DNA from: Conus ventricosus
Taxonomy: Eukaryota > Mollusca > Gastropoda > Neogastropoda > Conidae
Reading direction: 5' to 3'
Assembly (NCBI GenBank): GCA_018398815.1
Contig: CM031626.1
Coordinates: forward strand, 38,348,642 to 38,412,641
Length of the DNA: 64,000 nt
Made by a program: the position numbers and the translations under genes. The first letter of the stretch is position 1. Every line of letters starts with the position of its first letter. Shown in pieces: positions 47,011 through 57,989 of this stretch. A model generated the notes under the pieces. The model made no database searches and was not told where the DNA came from. It saw only the letters and a list, made by a program, of their open reading frames with translations.

Positions 47011-48660
47011 TTAGGTGTGAGGTTTTTGGTTTTACAGTCTACAAAACTTGTACAGCAAATTCTATACTGGAGTGCTTTTTAAGTTGGGATTTGACAACAC
47101 CTTCACAAAGCCCTTGTTTAAAATTTTCTTTTGTATATAAGCCTAAGTTGTTATTGTTTGTTTAAAACTTTAAAGACTTCTGCAACAGTTCAAGTCTACA
47201 TGCTGTCAAAACGGTTTGCCAAAAGAGGAGCGTTTGGAGAAATCCTTAGAGGGACTAGATTTTCTACTAAGCCAAGTGTATACGTTTACGGATTCTTTGT
47301 TTTTTTCTTCAAATAGATTACGTTTATACTTACTGGGAAAAGGGTTTTGTTACAAATTCGTTCTTTTTTTAAAGCTTATATTAGATACTCTTTCTGCGTT
47401 CTTTTTAAAGGTGTAATGCGTAAAACCAACCCCATTAAAACACATGCTGTCAGGATTTTTTTTGTTTAACACTGCTCGTTTAAAACAACTCTTTGGGGGA
47501 GGAAGGTAAGAATTGCCAAAATATGGATAGAAAATTTGTTTGTCTTAAACTGATTTCAAGGGCTGTTCCTTCAGCCCCCCAAACCCCCAACTTTGCCTCC
47601 TCATACAGGGTTTAAACTGTGTAAGCATGTAGTCGCCCCGCAAGTTAAAATCGTGATAGAAAAAACTTTTTTCTGTTTTTTTAAAAACCCCGCCCCGGTT
47701 ACTACATCGAGGGTTAATAATCAATAGAACGGCCAACAGCACTTTTACTGCGGGTCCATCTGAAAAAAACCTGGATTTTAGGTAAACTGTTTCCTTTCAG
47801 AACTCGAGGGTTTTAAGATGTCCATGTCTACTTTACTAAACTATTGCTTAAATTTTTTTGGGCACTAAACCCTTTTTCCCCTGCGCGGCTGGCTTTTTAA
47901 AACTCAGACCGCTGTGAGGCTATTTTTTTACTCAAATATTTAGTAAATTAAAAAAAAAAAAAAAATGTATATAAAAGAAGTAAAAACGCCTTTTATTCTT
48001 CCCCAAGCGTTTTTCAACACTCAAGACCGTTAAAAATTACAATAAAACCTGCTAATATTTTTTGCTTTTTTCTGAATCATCAGTTAAAGTTATCACTTTT
48101 ATTGCTTCATTAAAAAGTTCACTATGACGTTATTATATTGTTTTTACATTCTCAAAAAACCCCAATTTACTAAAATCAATGTTTAATCTTTCATTGTTCG
48201 TCAAATAGTTCATTAAATTATTTAAATCAGATTCACTGAGTTGGCGCCATTTTTTAAATAAAAAAAAAAATTTTAAAAAAATAATTGTAAAATTCACTGT
48301 TACCTGTCTTTTCTAAACGTAAAACCCGAATTCATTTAAACGAAAAGCTACTCCCTTGGGGGGTGAAACAGTCAGATTTAAATCTTCAGGAGCCATATTA
48401 TAACTAAAATAGCAAACAAATTTATAATGGTTGGGGGGAAGAAACTGGTATTTTAAAGATGTCCTGCTTTACGCTTCTCTATATTATCGCTCAAAAAAAA
48501 TCAGTAACTAAAACTTCAAACCTGCTCTTTAACTGATCTTTACAGCCTCCCCCCCTAATCAATCGAAAGTATATTAAAAGCCGTAGCTACTTCAGCTCAT
48601 TTTTAAAATCAAATAAAAAAATAAATTAAAAAAAAGTAATCATTTCTCTTGTTTTGCACA
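47011..48660. other. Possible coding remnants upstream of the polymerase, unassigned
   Basis: Minus-strand frames such as HDFNLRGDYMLTQFKPCMRR (47,660-47,600) and NLMNYLTNNERLNIDFSKLG (about 48,220-48,160) have protein-like composition. They lie where the N-terminal part of the polymerase or a neighbouring gene would be. No domain can be named, and plus-strand frames at 47,131-47,416 overlap them. The region is A/T-rich with many runs. Confidence 0.3.
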
Positions 48661-48689
48661 AAAACGAAGTTTTTTTTTTGTCCGTGAGT

Positions 48690-48925
48690 GGACGGGGGGG
48701 GGGGTGTGTGTGTGGTTTTTCAACTAGGTCAATTAAAAAAGACTTTTTACCTAGTTTACGCACTGTTTTGTAGGTCAAAACGTGAGTGGGGGGTGGGGTG
48801 GCGTGGTGTGGGGGTGGGGGTGGTGGCAGGGGGGGGAGTGGGGGGGTGCGGAGTGGGGGGGGGGGGGGGTTGTGCGTAGGGGGGGGGTGAGTGTGGGGTT
48901 GGGGGGGGGGTGTGTGCAGGAGTTA
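48690..48925. repeat. G/T-rich low-complexity block
   Basis: The plus strand is almost entirely G with T every few bases (GGGGTGTGTG, GGTGGGGGTGG and similar). The glycine/valine/cysteine-rich frame across it is not a gene. Confidence 0.85.
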
Positions 48926-48944
48926 CCCCCCTTTGTATTATTTT

Positions 48945-49060
48945 AGCCTGTTAGGGGTTTCTAGGGGCACGGTAAGCCGCTTTTAAATACACAGTTCTGG
49001 GGTATTTTTAGCCCGTTAGGGCCTTTCTGGCGCGGCGGTAAGCGCTAAGTGACACGTTTT
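48945..49060 (+). repeat. Two copies of a ~45-bp segment with a tRNA box-A-like phrase
   Basis: ATTTTAGCCTGTTAGGGG..TTCT..GGCACGGTAAGC at about 48,945-48,990 is repeated as ATTTTTAGCCCGTTAGGG..CTGGCGCGGCGGTAAGCGC at about 49,007-49,050. The phrase CTGGCGCGGCGGTAAGCGCT resembles the A-box region of tRNAs and of tRNA-derived SINEs. I see no convincing B box, so this is a SINE-head candidate only. Confidence 0.3.
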
Positions 49061-49446
49061 TTGGCGTTGTTTAACTTTAGGGTGGGGCTTGCTTCCTCAG
49101 CTAGTATTGTTTTTTACAGCAGCTAGCTAGAAGGCACGTTTTAAACACTCTGCCAGAACTCGCGAAACCAATGTCGCTTTGCATATATTTTAAAATAGCT
49201 TTCTTTTTTCTCAAACGGGATCGAAAAATTCCTTTTGAAACTTTTGGTAGTAGAAAAAACAAAATGATAAATCCCTCATTTTCTACACAGCCGGGGTTCC
49301 CCGAATTTCAGTTTTTAAAAATTATCCCCGGGCCTTTGGGTTAGATTTTTTTTAAAACGTTTTTGTTCTTTTAAGCCCAAAGGCCCAAAAGCAAAAGATT
49401 GTCGAAGAGTTTTTGATTTTCCCGCTTTGATCTCAGAAACCCGCTT

Positions 49447-49901
49447 TCAGTAAAAGGGGGGGGAATTTCGGTTATTTTCACCCCCATAAAAGAACCTTTT
49501 CAAACGACTATCATAAGTTTCTCTACAAAACAAATTTCGTAAAAAAAAATCCAGTTCACTTACTTCATTTACGTTTTCCCCTTTCTTTGTTTCCAAAAAT
49601 TTGGCTTTCTTTTGGCCCGGGTTTAGTTTCGGCAAGGGTGCCCGTTTAATTTTTTCAAAACAAAATCATTTGATAATACTTTCTGTATTTCAAAATTTTT
49701 TTCTTTTTTTCACCTGAAACAGCAAATGCTCTTTTGGGGTTTTTTTAAAATAACATCATTTTTGGTTTTGTGAAGAAACCCCGCTTCCCCGGCATGAATC
49801 GGCCCTTTGTTCAAGGGGGCTAACACACACTCTTCACTAAAGGGATCCAGCAAAATTGAGGGAGGGCCCGCTAGCTCATGTCCCCCCGAAAAATACGTCA
49901 T
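49447..49901 (-). pseudogene. Unassigned protein fragment(s), possibly part of the viral-like element
   Basis: Two minus-strand frames (49,901-49,710 and 49,635-49,447) could be one protein. The first contains MTYFSGGHELAGPPSILLD, then VLAPLNKGPIHAGEAGFLHK. The second contains VNEVSELDFFLRNLFC and YDSRLKRFFYGGE. Composition is protein-like and the two frames share direction and spacing. I do not recognise a family. Its position to the right of the polymerase suggests, but does not prove, membership of the same element. Confidence 0.3.
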
Positions 49902-50039
49902 ACCCCCCTGCGATTGGTTTTTAAAGTTTCCACTGACAGCCAGCCATCATGATATTAATAAAAGCAGTTTGGATGCAGGTCTCCTGTGCAGTAACCGCGC
50001 AACCAGCCCTGGAATACGATTTAAAAAATCTGGGTAGGG

Positions 50040-53000
50040 GCTGCCAAAACCCTACAAAGTTAAAAATTTTTGTTGATTTTTTTTCCCTTGGGAGAATGTA
50101 AAATCTTTTTCACGATCCCTATTAATTTTGCACGGAAAAACCCCCCTTTTAATGTACTAAATTTCGTCAATTTTTAAGGTTTTTGCATGTTAATATTTTT
50201 AGAAAACAGTGTTTTAAAGTTGGTCAAACTGATATGAGATGGGCGTGATTTTTATTGAAAAGGGGGGGGTTTTTGTGCAAAATAAATGGGTGAGCTTGAA
50301 CAAAAAATTTTTCATTCTTTCCCGCATCAGACACCCAAGGGGCTTACCAAAGATTAATCAGCAACAGGGGACCTTCAAAATCCCATTGAAAAATTCCATT
50401 TAAAAAGTACAGCCCAAAACATGCACATATCCACAATTTCTTTCCATATGCATTTAAAATTTTATCTTTAAAGTTCGTTTTTATACAATTTTTCATTTTT
50501 ATTATGAACAACAAGTAAATTAAGCTCTCTAAAAGGTTGGGGGAATTTTTAAAGTTTGGATTCATACACACAAAACAGTATTTCAGTGTCTTCAAAGACA
50601 AAACGTATTTACAACAAATTTTTCCAAAAGATCAAAGCCATTTTCGAAACCATTGATGTTATAGACGATTTTTCAGGAGGAGCATATGCACAGCAAGTAA
50701 AACATTTTTAGTAGACCAAAAAATTCCTTTCAAGTACAAAAAGTCATGGAATAAGACTGTCACAGTAACCTCATGCACATATGGAAGAAATTTTTTCCCT
50801 ATCAAAAAATTATTTTTCCCCCCAACTTCTCCCGGTTGTAAGTTTACCCTAGTTTAACGAATATTTTATAATAGAAAAAACTTTATTCAAAATTTTCAAC
50901 AAACGTTTCGACCAAACAAGTAAAATCAAAAGAAGAAGTAAAAATGAATGAAGTGGAATTTCTAATTTATTAACCAACCCCAAAAAATTCCAAGGGGGAA
51001 GGAAAAAAATTTTCAATTTATTCGAGTATCAAAATCACGGCAAAACGAGCGTCACTGTTAACACTTCCGGGAAAATCTTCGCCCACCCGTATTTTTTGCA
51101 AATGTCGTACCATCACCCAATTCATCACGTCCCTAATGATTGATACTCGCACACTGTCACCATCACGTTGATCCCTTCGCCATCAACTATCTCCATTGTC
51201 GTCTAATTCACCGCTGTCACATGTTTCTATTTTTCCCTCCAATTCACCGCGCCCGGGCGCCCCCACGATGTGATTATTCTCATACACTTTCACCCTAAGT
51301 CACCCCCAACCTGTGCACCCTCTTGACGTCCACCCCGTTTCGTTCGTCACATCTTGTCATACAGTGTGGGTTCATTTTACTGTCACCTGCCAACACTCTG
51401 TCGCTTCATTCTCGTTGCACTTCCCCCAATTGTTTTTTTCACTGCCACGCCACGGAATTCATTATTTGCCACACTGTTTTTCACCACAACTGTTTTAGTT
51501 TTCGAACCTGGCCACTTTATCCCAGCTTAACATCACCGTACTTTTAGACCCCCTAATACAACCATCGTCCCTCGTCTTTTCCGATTTCTGTTGGCAGCAA
51601 TGACCCCAATCATTGTGATGTAAAACCAACACACTCATCATTTCTTTTTTATTTAAATTCAAATATTGTCACTATGATTACATTACGAAAAACATACCGT
51701 CATCAGCCAATGTTTTAGTTGGGGAAAAAAAATTGTGTTCTATTAACATCTTCAAGTGAATTTAAATCATTATTCGGGCCCGGGAAAAAATAAAAATTTC
51801 CCTTTTCAGTTTCTGTCGGGCAAACAAAAATGACAATTCCCAACATCAATATTTTTGACTTTTTTTTCCTGAACCCATCAACAAATTTAACATCACCCAC
51901 ACGCCGTTACACACATCCCAAAACGTATCGGCACGGGGTTTTCGTTGCACACTTGTCTTTGTCAACAGAGTTCACGCGTCCCAATGCCCGCCTCGCGACC
52001 CCCGAAACAGCACACTACCGGGGATAACTAAATTTTTCTACCTCCCGAAATTTGGGGTAGCAAAAAGCCAAAACACGGGGGGGCCGGGCCCAACCGTATT
52101 TATTTTTAACCCGGTTTTTCCCCTGTCGTCTAAACCAAATTTTTTTCCTCAATTACCCTGGTCATAAATCTTTCACTTTTTTTTTTTTGGGTCTGGGAGA
52201 CTTCAAATTGGGCCAAAACTTTTTTTTAAGTCTCTAACCCCCACAGACAAACTTCACCGTGAAGACATCACTTCCTTTCAACCTCTTTTTGGCCCGCAAA
52301 ATTTATCTTTATCCTTGAAGAAAGGCATCGCGCAACAACAGCGATCCCCCTTATGTTGAAGATGGACTCGGGCAAACCGAATGTCACCCGCAAGTTCAAT
52401 TTTCAGTGATCTTTGTGTCGGAATTTTCCCTCTTGCCTGTTTCACTTGTCTGCGGGAATCCTGAAACAATTAAAATTATTTCCCTTTTACCTGCCCTCTA
52501 AATCGTCCACTTTTCTGCAAGAAAATTTTTTTTTTTCATTTAGATTCATTTCACTTTTGGCAACTTTTTTGTCTTTAAGTCTGACATTTCTGCCCCAAAA
52601 AGGGAAACCTCCCCCCATAGGAAACTGTTTTTTAAATCTTTCATCAGTACCACCTTTTTCAAAATTTAAAAAGTTTAGCTGCTCAACTTCTCAACAGTCT
52701 GTCAAGGGGAAAAATCACACCTTTAGGGGGGGATCCGGGGAAGTGGACGACCCCCGACAGATTCCCTCCACTGGTACTGTCCTGCGGTTGACTCCACAAT
52801 TTCCAAGTCATGCCTCCCAAACTGGGCCTTTGGGGGGGGTTTAACCCACATCGCCCCAACGCAGAATTTAAATTTTCCTTTAAAAAAAAAAAATAAAAAA
52901 TAAAAAAAAACCAGAGAGAACAACAATCCTAGGGTGACCCGTCACTGCGTGTTCTCACTTTTAACTGGGCACTCGCAGGGCGGGGCCCTTTAAAATTTTG

Positions 53001-53095
53001 CCCGTTTCAAAATAAATGAAGCATATACTGCGCAAATGCTCCCCAAACGGGGCGGAATTTTAGTGCATTTTGGGGGATGGCCAAAAATTTATCAT
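50040..53095. other. Stretch without a recognisable gene
   Basis: A/T-rich sequence with runs to about 51,040 is followed by a CA/TC-rich stretch (51,050-51,700) with many CATCAC and TTCACC phrases, like decayed simple repeat. Frames near 52,400-52,900 on both strands have no domain. No splice-flanked exon of the receptor gene to the right is recognised. Confidence 0.45.
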
Positions 53096-53106
53096 GACAC
53101 ATCATG

Positions 53107-53330
53107 TGATGATGATGATGATGTGATGATGATCACATCATCATCATCATCATCATCATCTCATCCCATTCCATCATCGTCATATCATCAACTCACTCAT
53201 CTCATCATCATCATCCATCTCTCACATCTTTATCACACATCATCAAAACAACAAAATCGAGCAGCACCATATCATCTCAAGCAGCAGCACAGCAGCGAAG
53301 CAGCAGCAGCAGCGCAGCACAGCGCAGCGC
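53107..53330. repeat. ATG/CAT and CAG trinucleotide repeats
   Basis: A GATGAT run meets an ATCATC run near 53,130, giving an inverted arrangement. It continues as CATCAT-rich sequence to about 53,250, and an AGCAGC-rich patch follows at about 53,280-53,325. Poly-Ser and Asp frames are artefacts. Confidence 0.85.
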
Positions 53331-53489
53331 ACACCCTCCAATCATCATTGGGCAATAAAAAGTGAAGTGGGAAGAGATAAACCCCCATGATGCAAACCCC
53401 CTGGGCCCCAGGCAAATGATTTAAAGTTTGGCCTGCAAAAACATCAGAAAAACCCGGGGTGACAGATATGAAAAAACTCCCCGCGTGAT

Positions 53490-53809
<320 letters not shown>

Positions 53810-53846
53810 TTCTCTTTGTCTGACCTTCTTTCATGTTCTTTGGCAG

Positions 53847-54079
53847 ATCCATGCTGGAGGAAGATGCTATATCTTCAGCATAAAAGGAACACGTACAGTC
53901 TCCAGAACGGCTGCCAGGAGTGAGTGCACCCAAAGCGGGGCACATCTGGTCAGTTTGGAGACGGCGGAGGAGATGGACACCTTCATAGAAATCATGAAGC
54001 TGAACACTGATATTGCACATCTGTGGATTGGTCTGGCAGCTACTACAGAGCGAATTTCAGCAACATTTATGAATGGCAT
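53847..54079 (+). CDS. Receptor exon: first half of a C-type lectin-like domain
   Basis: The exon follows a strong acceptor (CTTTGGCAG) and ends at a donor GTAAGG, giving 233 bases starting in phase 0. It encodes AGGRCYIFSIKG, AARSECTQSGAHLVSLETAE and LWIGL. These are the first disulfide cysteines, the central helix and the WIGL core of a C-type lectin-like domain. The last two bases join the next exon to give MYTGTL. It sits 40 bases after a long CA microsatellite. The upstream exons of the gene are not identified in this window. Confidence 0.8.
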
Positions 54080-54111
54080 GTAAGGATCCATTCGATTCTT
54101 AGTGATATTGG

Positions 54112-54696
<585 letters not shown>

Positions 54697-54699
54697 TCA

Positions 54700-55560
54700 G
54701 TTTATATTTAAAGTTATTTGACACAAATTCAACCAATGGTTCAGTATGGGGCTGAGTTATGGGGTTTAGATAATGCTGCTCAACATTCTGAAAAAAATAC
54801 ATCTATTTGCCCTTAAAAAGCTTTTAGGGGTTGAAATGAGAACGCCAAATGATCTAATATATGGGGAAACGAATCGATATCCAATATTTATCAACTCAGC
54901 AGTCAAATGTGTTCGATTCTGGCTAAAAGTAACCCGAATGGATGAGTCAAGACTACCGCGTAAAGCCTATAGGATGCTGCTCGATTTAGATTCACGTGAT
55001 AAAAGAACTTGGGCTACAAATATCCGTTGTAAGTTGTATACGTTTGGATATGGATTTGTTTGGACAAATCAAGGTGTAGAGGAAATAAATGCTTTCTTAC
55101 TTGATTTCAAGGAAAGATTGATTTTATGTAGGTGGCAGAATGGGATTTCCATATTAAGAATATTTAGTATGTACAGAACGTTTTGTATAGTTCCCGAAGT
55201 GAAAACGCATCTGTTACTGAATTTAGATAGACATTTTAAAATTATGTTGACAAGACTCAGACGTGGCGTCTCAGAAATCGCTGTGCATTGCTACCAATAT
55301 CGATCTCACAATGACAACGATTTAATTTGCCCACTGTGTTAAAACAGTAAAGAGGATGAGGTCCATTTTGTTTTGTGTTTCCCAGCACTGAGTAGCTTAA
55401 AACAGCAATATATTCCTGCAAAATTTCATAAATTTCCAAACCTGTTCGATTAAGTTTACTTTTGGCATGCAAACATGATAGAACCATCAGAAATCTATCA
55501 ATTTTCTTGTATAAAGCGTTTCAGCTGCGTCAAGTTGCTATCTCGTAAAACGTTATCTTT
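54700..55560 (+). mobile_element. LINE C-terminal fragment in the lectin intron, plus strand
   Basis: The readable sequence starts QPMVQYGAELWGLDNAA (about 54,730). It continues after one frame change as IHLFALKKLLGVEMRTPNDL, RLPRKAYRMLLDLD and a long 190-codon frame ending in HNDNDLICPLC (55,342). After the stop, EDEVHFVLCFPAL follows in the same frame. These are the post-RT C-terminal blocks, including the cysteine-rich end, of a jockey/CR1-like LINE family common in molluscs. Only the last part is present. The 190-codon frame is the longest clean frame in the right part of the window. Confidence 0.8.
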
Positions 55561-55663
55561 AACCTTATCGTTTGTATATATAAAAGAAAACATTGTGTGA
55601 AATGATTGTTCAATTACTCCCCATCATGAGGGGCAATGGCCTATATATGATTAAAACATCTGA

Positions 55664-55664
55664 A

Positions 55665-55713
<49 letters not shown>

Positions 55714-55849
55714 CTCCTCCTCTCTCTCTCTCTCTCTCCTCTTCCTCTCTCTCCTCATCTCTCTCTCTCTCTCTCTCTCTCAATCCTTGATCGAATAAGT
55801 TTTCTGAGTTCTGAGTTTTGAGCTCCTCTCTCTCTCTCTCTCTCTCTCC

Positions 55850-55893
<44 letters not shown>

Positions 55894-55990
55894 TCTCTCT
55901 CCTCTCTCTCCTCTCTCTCTCTCTCACCAGGGCTAGGTGGAGAAAAGCATGTCCGTTTGCTTATCTCGTTACCCTGGTTAAACAAAATTC

Positions 55991-56037
<47 letters not shown>

Positions 56038-56168
56038 CTCTCTCCTCTTCCTCTCTCTCTCTCTCTCTCCTTCTCTCTCAATCCTTGATCGAATAAGTTT
56101 TCTGATTCTGAGTTTTGAGCTCTCTCTCTCTCTCTCTCTCTCCTCTCCTCCCTCTCTCTCTCCTCTCA

Positions 56169-56228
<60 letters not shown>

Positions 56229-56230
56229 CC
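55664..56230. repeat. Compound CT microsatellite with a duplicated unique segment
   Basis: CT-rich tracts at about 55,664-55,784, 55,827-55,925, 55,994-56,078 and 56,121-56,228 alternate with unique sequence. The ~42-bp segment starting CAATCCTTGATCGAATAAGT occurs twice, at about 55,781-55,823 and 56,078-56,120. This shows that a block of about 297 bases was duplicated. Confidence 0.9.
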
Positions 56231-57430
56231 ACCACCCCCTTGCATCGTTTTGTTTGTCGTTTGTTTCTAGAAGTTTTGCAGTGCTCTACAGTTAACAAAC
56301 GTTGCATATAACAAGACAATCAATGTGCAGTACCCAGCGCAGTTTGCGTCAGACCCACAAGTCCCCATGCCAGGAGAAACAGAATCACTTGTGCCCCTAT
56401 CATGCTTGTGGAGAAAAGGTCGTCGTGCTTATTCTCAATTTGAATGAGTGCATTTACAAATATCATCTACGTGTGACGGAAGTTGCAGACTAATCGACTG
56501 ACGCACCGACAGTGTTGACGTTCATCGTTTTATTATCTGCCATGTTCTGTCTTTGTGACGAGAGCCATGTGCTGCTGTTAGTTTAACTTGAGCTTTCTGT
56601 TCTGTGAGTCGCCTTATGGTTGACCAGTGGGTATCAATCCTCCTTCAGAATAACTTAAGTGGGGCTGCATTTATGCTTTTTTGCTGTTTGTTGTCGACGT
56701 AATATCTTTACAAAGCCTGTCTAAGTCGCTCTTGATCATGGTTTCGCTTTGGCGCAATGAGAGTAAGATGCTGGTCTCATATGTGTAAGCATTACTGTTT
56801 GGTCTTGACCAGTGACAAGGATTGTCCTTGTAGGCCTGCGTCTTGGACAGTTCCTGAGCTTTAGTGTTTTCTGTGGTCTGCCGTTTACACTCTTGGGAGC
56901 AGAGGATCTGTGCGGTCGTTTTTACCATGTTGTCCTAGGGGACATGGCGAACTGGACACAGCGTTCTGTGTCCTGATGATTGTTCCGGCTGAAGACCTGG
57001 ATTCCTTGCAGATATCGAAGTCCTAGTGGACAACCATTGTCTGTGAGCAGCTCCAAATGTAAGACAGCTGTAATGTCTGTAGGACCACTGCCATCTCTTA
57101 AAGTTTGCGCTGAGTCTTCAGTACATATTTGATTCATTGCAGTTATAGCCAACAAAACATGCGGGCTAATCACGAAAGTGATATCAATGAAAACAAATGT
57201 GACAACGTATCAGGTAGCTGCTCATGTGTGCAGCCACCCACACCCCTTTGACTGTTGGCTTTATTTCAACAACCTATTGATGTGGAGTAAGCTGAGCACA
57301 AAGGTGAGTTATCAAGAAGGAAAATGCCTGGCATTGCTGTTTAAGAACCATTTGTAGATGAAAAATAAAAGTAAAAAGGATTTCAACATGTCCGGTGAGA
57401 ACCCCGTTTCAGTGAGGCAGCCTGCATTGG
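56231..57430. other. Intronic stretch; one unassigned pair of minus-strand frames
   Basis: Minus-strand frames at 57,173-56,922 (with DITAVLHLELLTDNGCPLGL) and 56,928-56,671 (with SRPNSNAYTYETSILLSLRQ) overlap by a few bases and have protein-like composition. I recognise no family, and no other evidence supports expression. A plus-strand frame at 56,302-56,493 is also unassigned. The clean sequence makes sequencing error an unlikely explanation for the short lengths. Confidence 0.25.
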
Positions 57431-57435
57431 GGGGG

Positions 57436-57436
57436 G

Positions 57437-57516
<80 letters not shown>
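57436..57516. repeat. GA microsatellite
   Basis: An almost uninterrupted (GA)n tract of about 80 bases in the lectin intron. Arg/Glu frames are artefacts. Confidence 0.95.
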
Positions 57517-57518
<2 letters not shown>

Positions 57519-57989
57519 TAGAGTTCAGGCTATAGAATCATAACAACAAAGGTTGCCACCAACCAGCTATATAGACAAAAAGCATATAGTACTCTTAAAA
57601 TATCTATTTTCAATCCCAAAGACCTTATAGTTGAAAGTTGTAAGTTTTGGTTGTGTAGATATATTACTGTTTGCAAGAAGGGACTTAAAGTGTTAAACAT
57701 GAAGAGTTATCAACATACAAGTAAACAAAACTGGTATGGTATTTACTTTTTTTGTTTGTTTGTTTGTTTTGCTTGTCGGATGGTGTAATGAACTAAAGTT
57801 TGGCCTTGAAAAATGCGGTGCATTAAGATTTTCCGAATAACTTTCCCGAATCTTAGCTGAAAATTACTGTTTTTTTGCCTAGTCCTTGATTCTTCCAAGC
57901 CTCCTTAAGGCTATATTCACACAATATGTTTATGTATTTTACGTACATGGTGCTATGTAACGGATAATGGCTATTTTAACCGTAGGCCT

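Larger units (their letters stand above)
36799..49901. mobile_element. Polinton/Maverick- or adintovirus-like element, partial and interrupted
   Basis: Plus-strand genes for an ATPase, a candidate structural protein, a hydrophobic glycine-rich protein and a small basic membrane-anchored protein share this interval. It also holds minus-strand remains of an integrase and a family-B DNA polymerase. Packaging ATPase plus retroviral-type integrase plus PolB is the hallmark set of self-synthesising DNA transposons and their viral relatives. A minus-strand LINE at 39,960-42,960 lies inside. I could not identify a double-jelly-roll major capsid protein, a protease or terminal inverted repeats, so the outer limits are those of the recognisable genes only. 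The copy looks truncated on the left, in the middle of the ATPase. Confidence 0.65.

Noticed and set aside
49940..50010. Possible tRNA or SINE head on the minus strand (phrase GGTTGCGCGGTTACTGCACA)
   Set aside because: No cloverleaf, B box or second copy could be made out by eye.
55610..56319. Long arginine/glutamate and serine/leucine frames in CT/GA tracts
   Set aside because: Composition artefacts of microsatellites on both strands.
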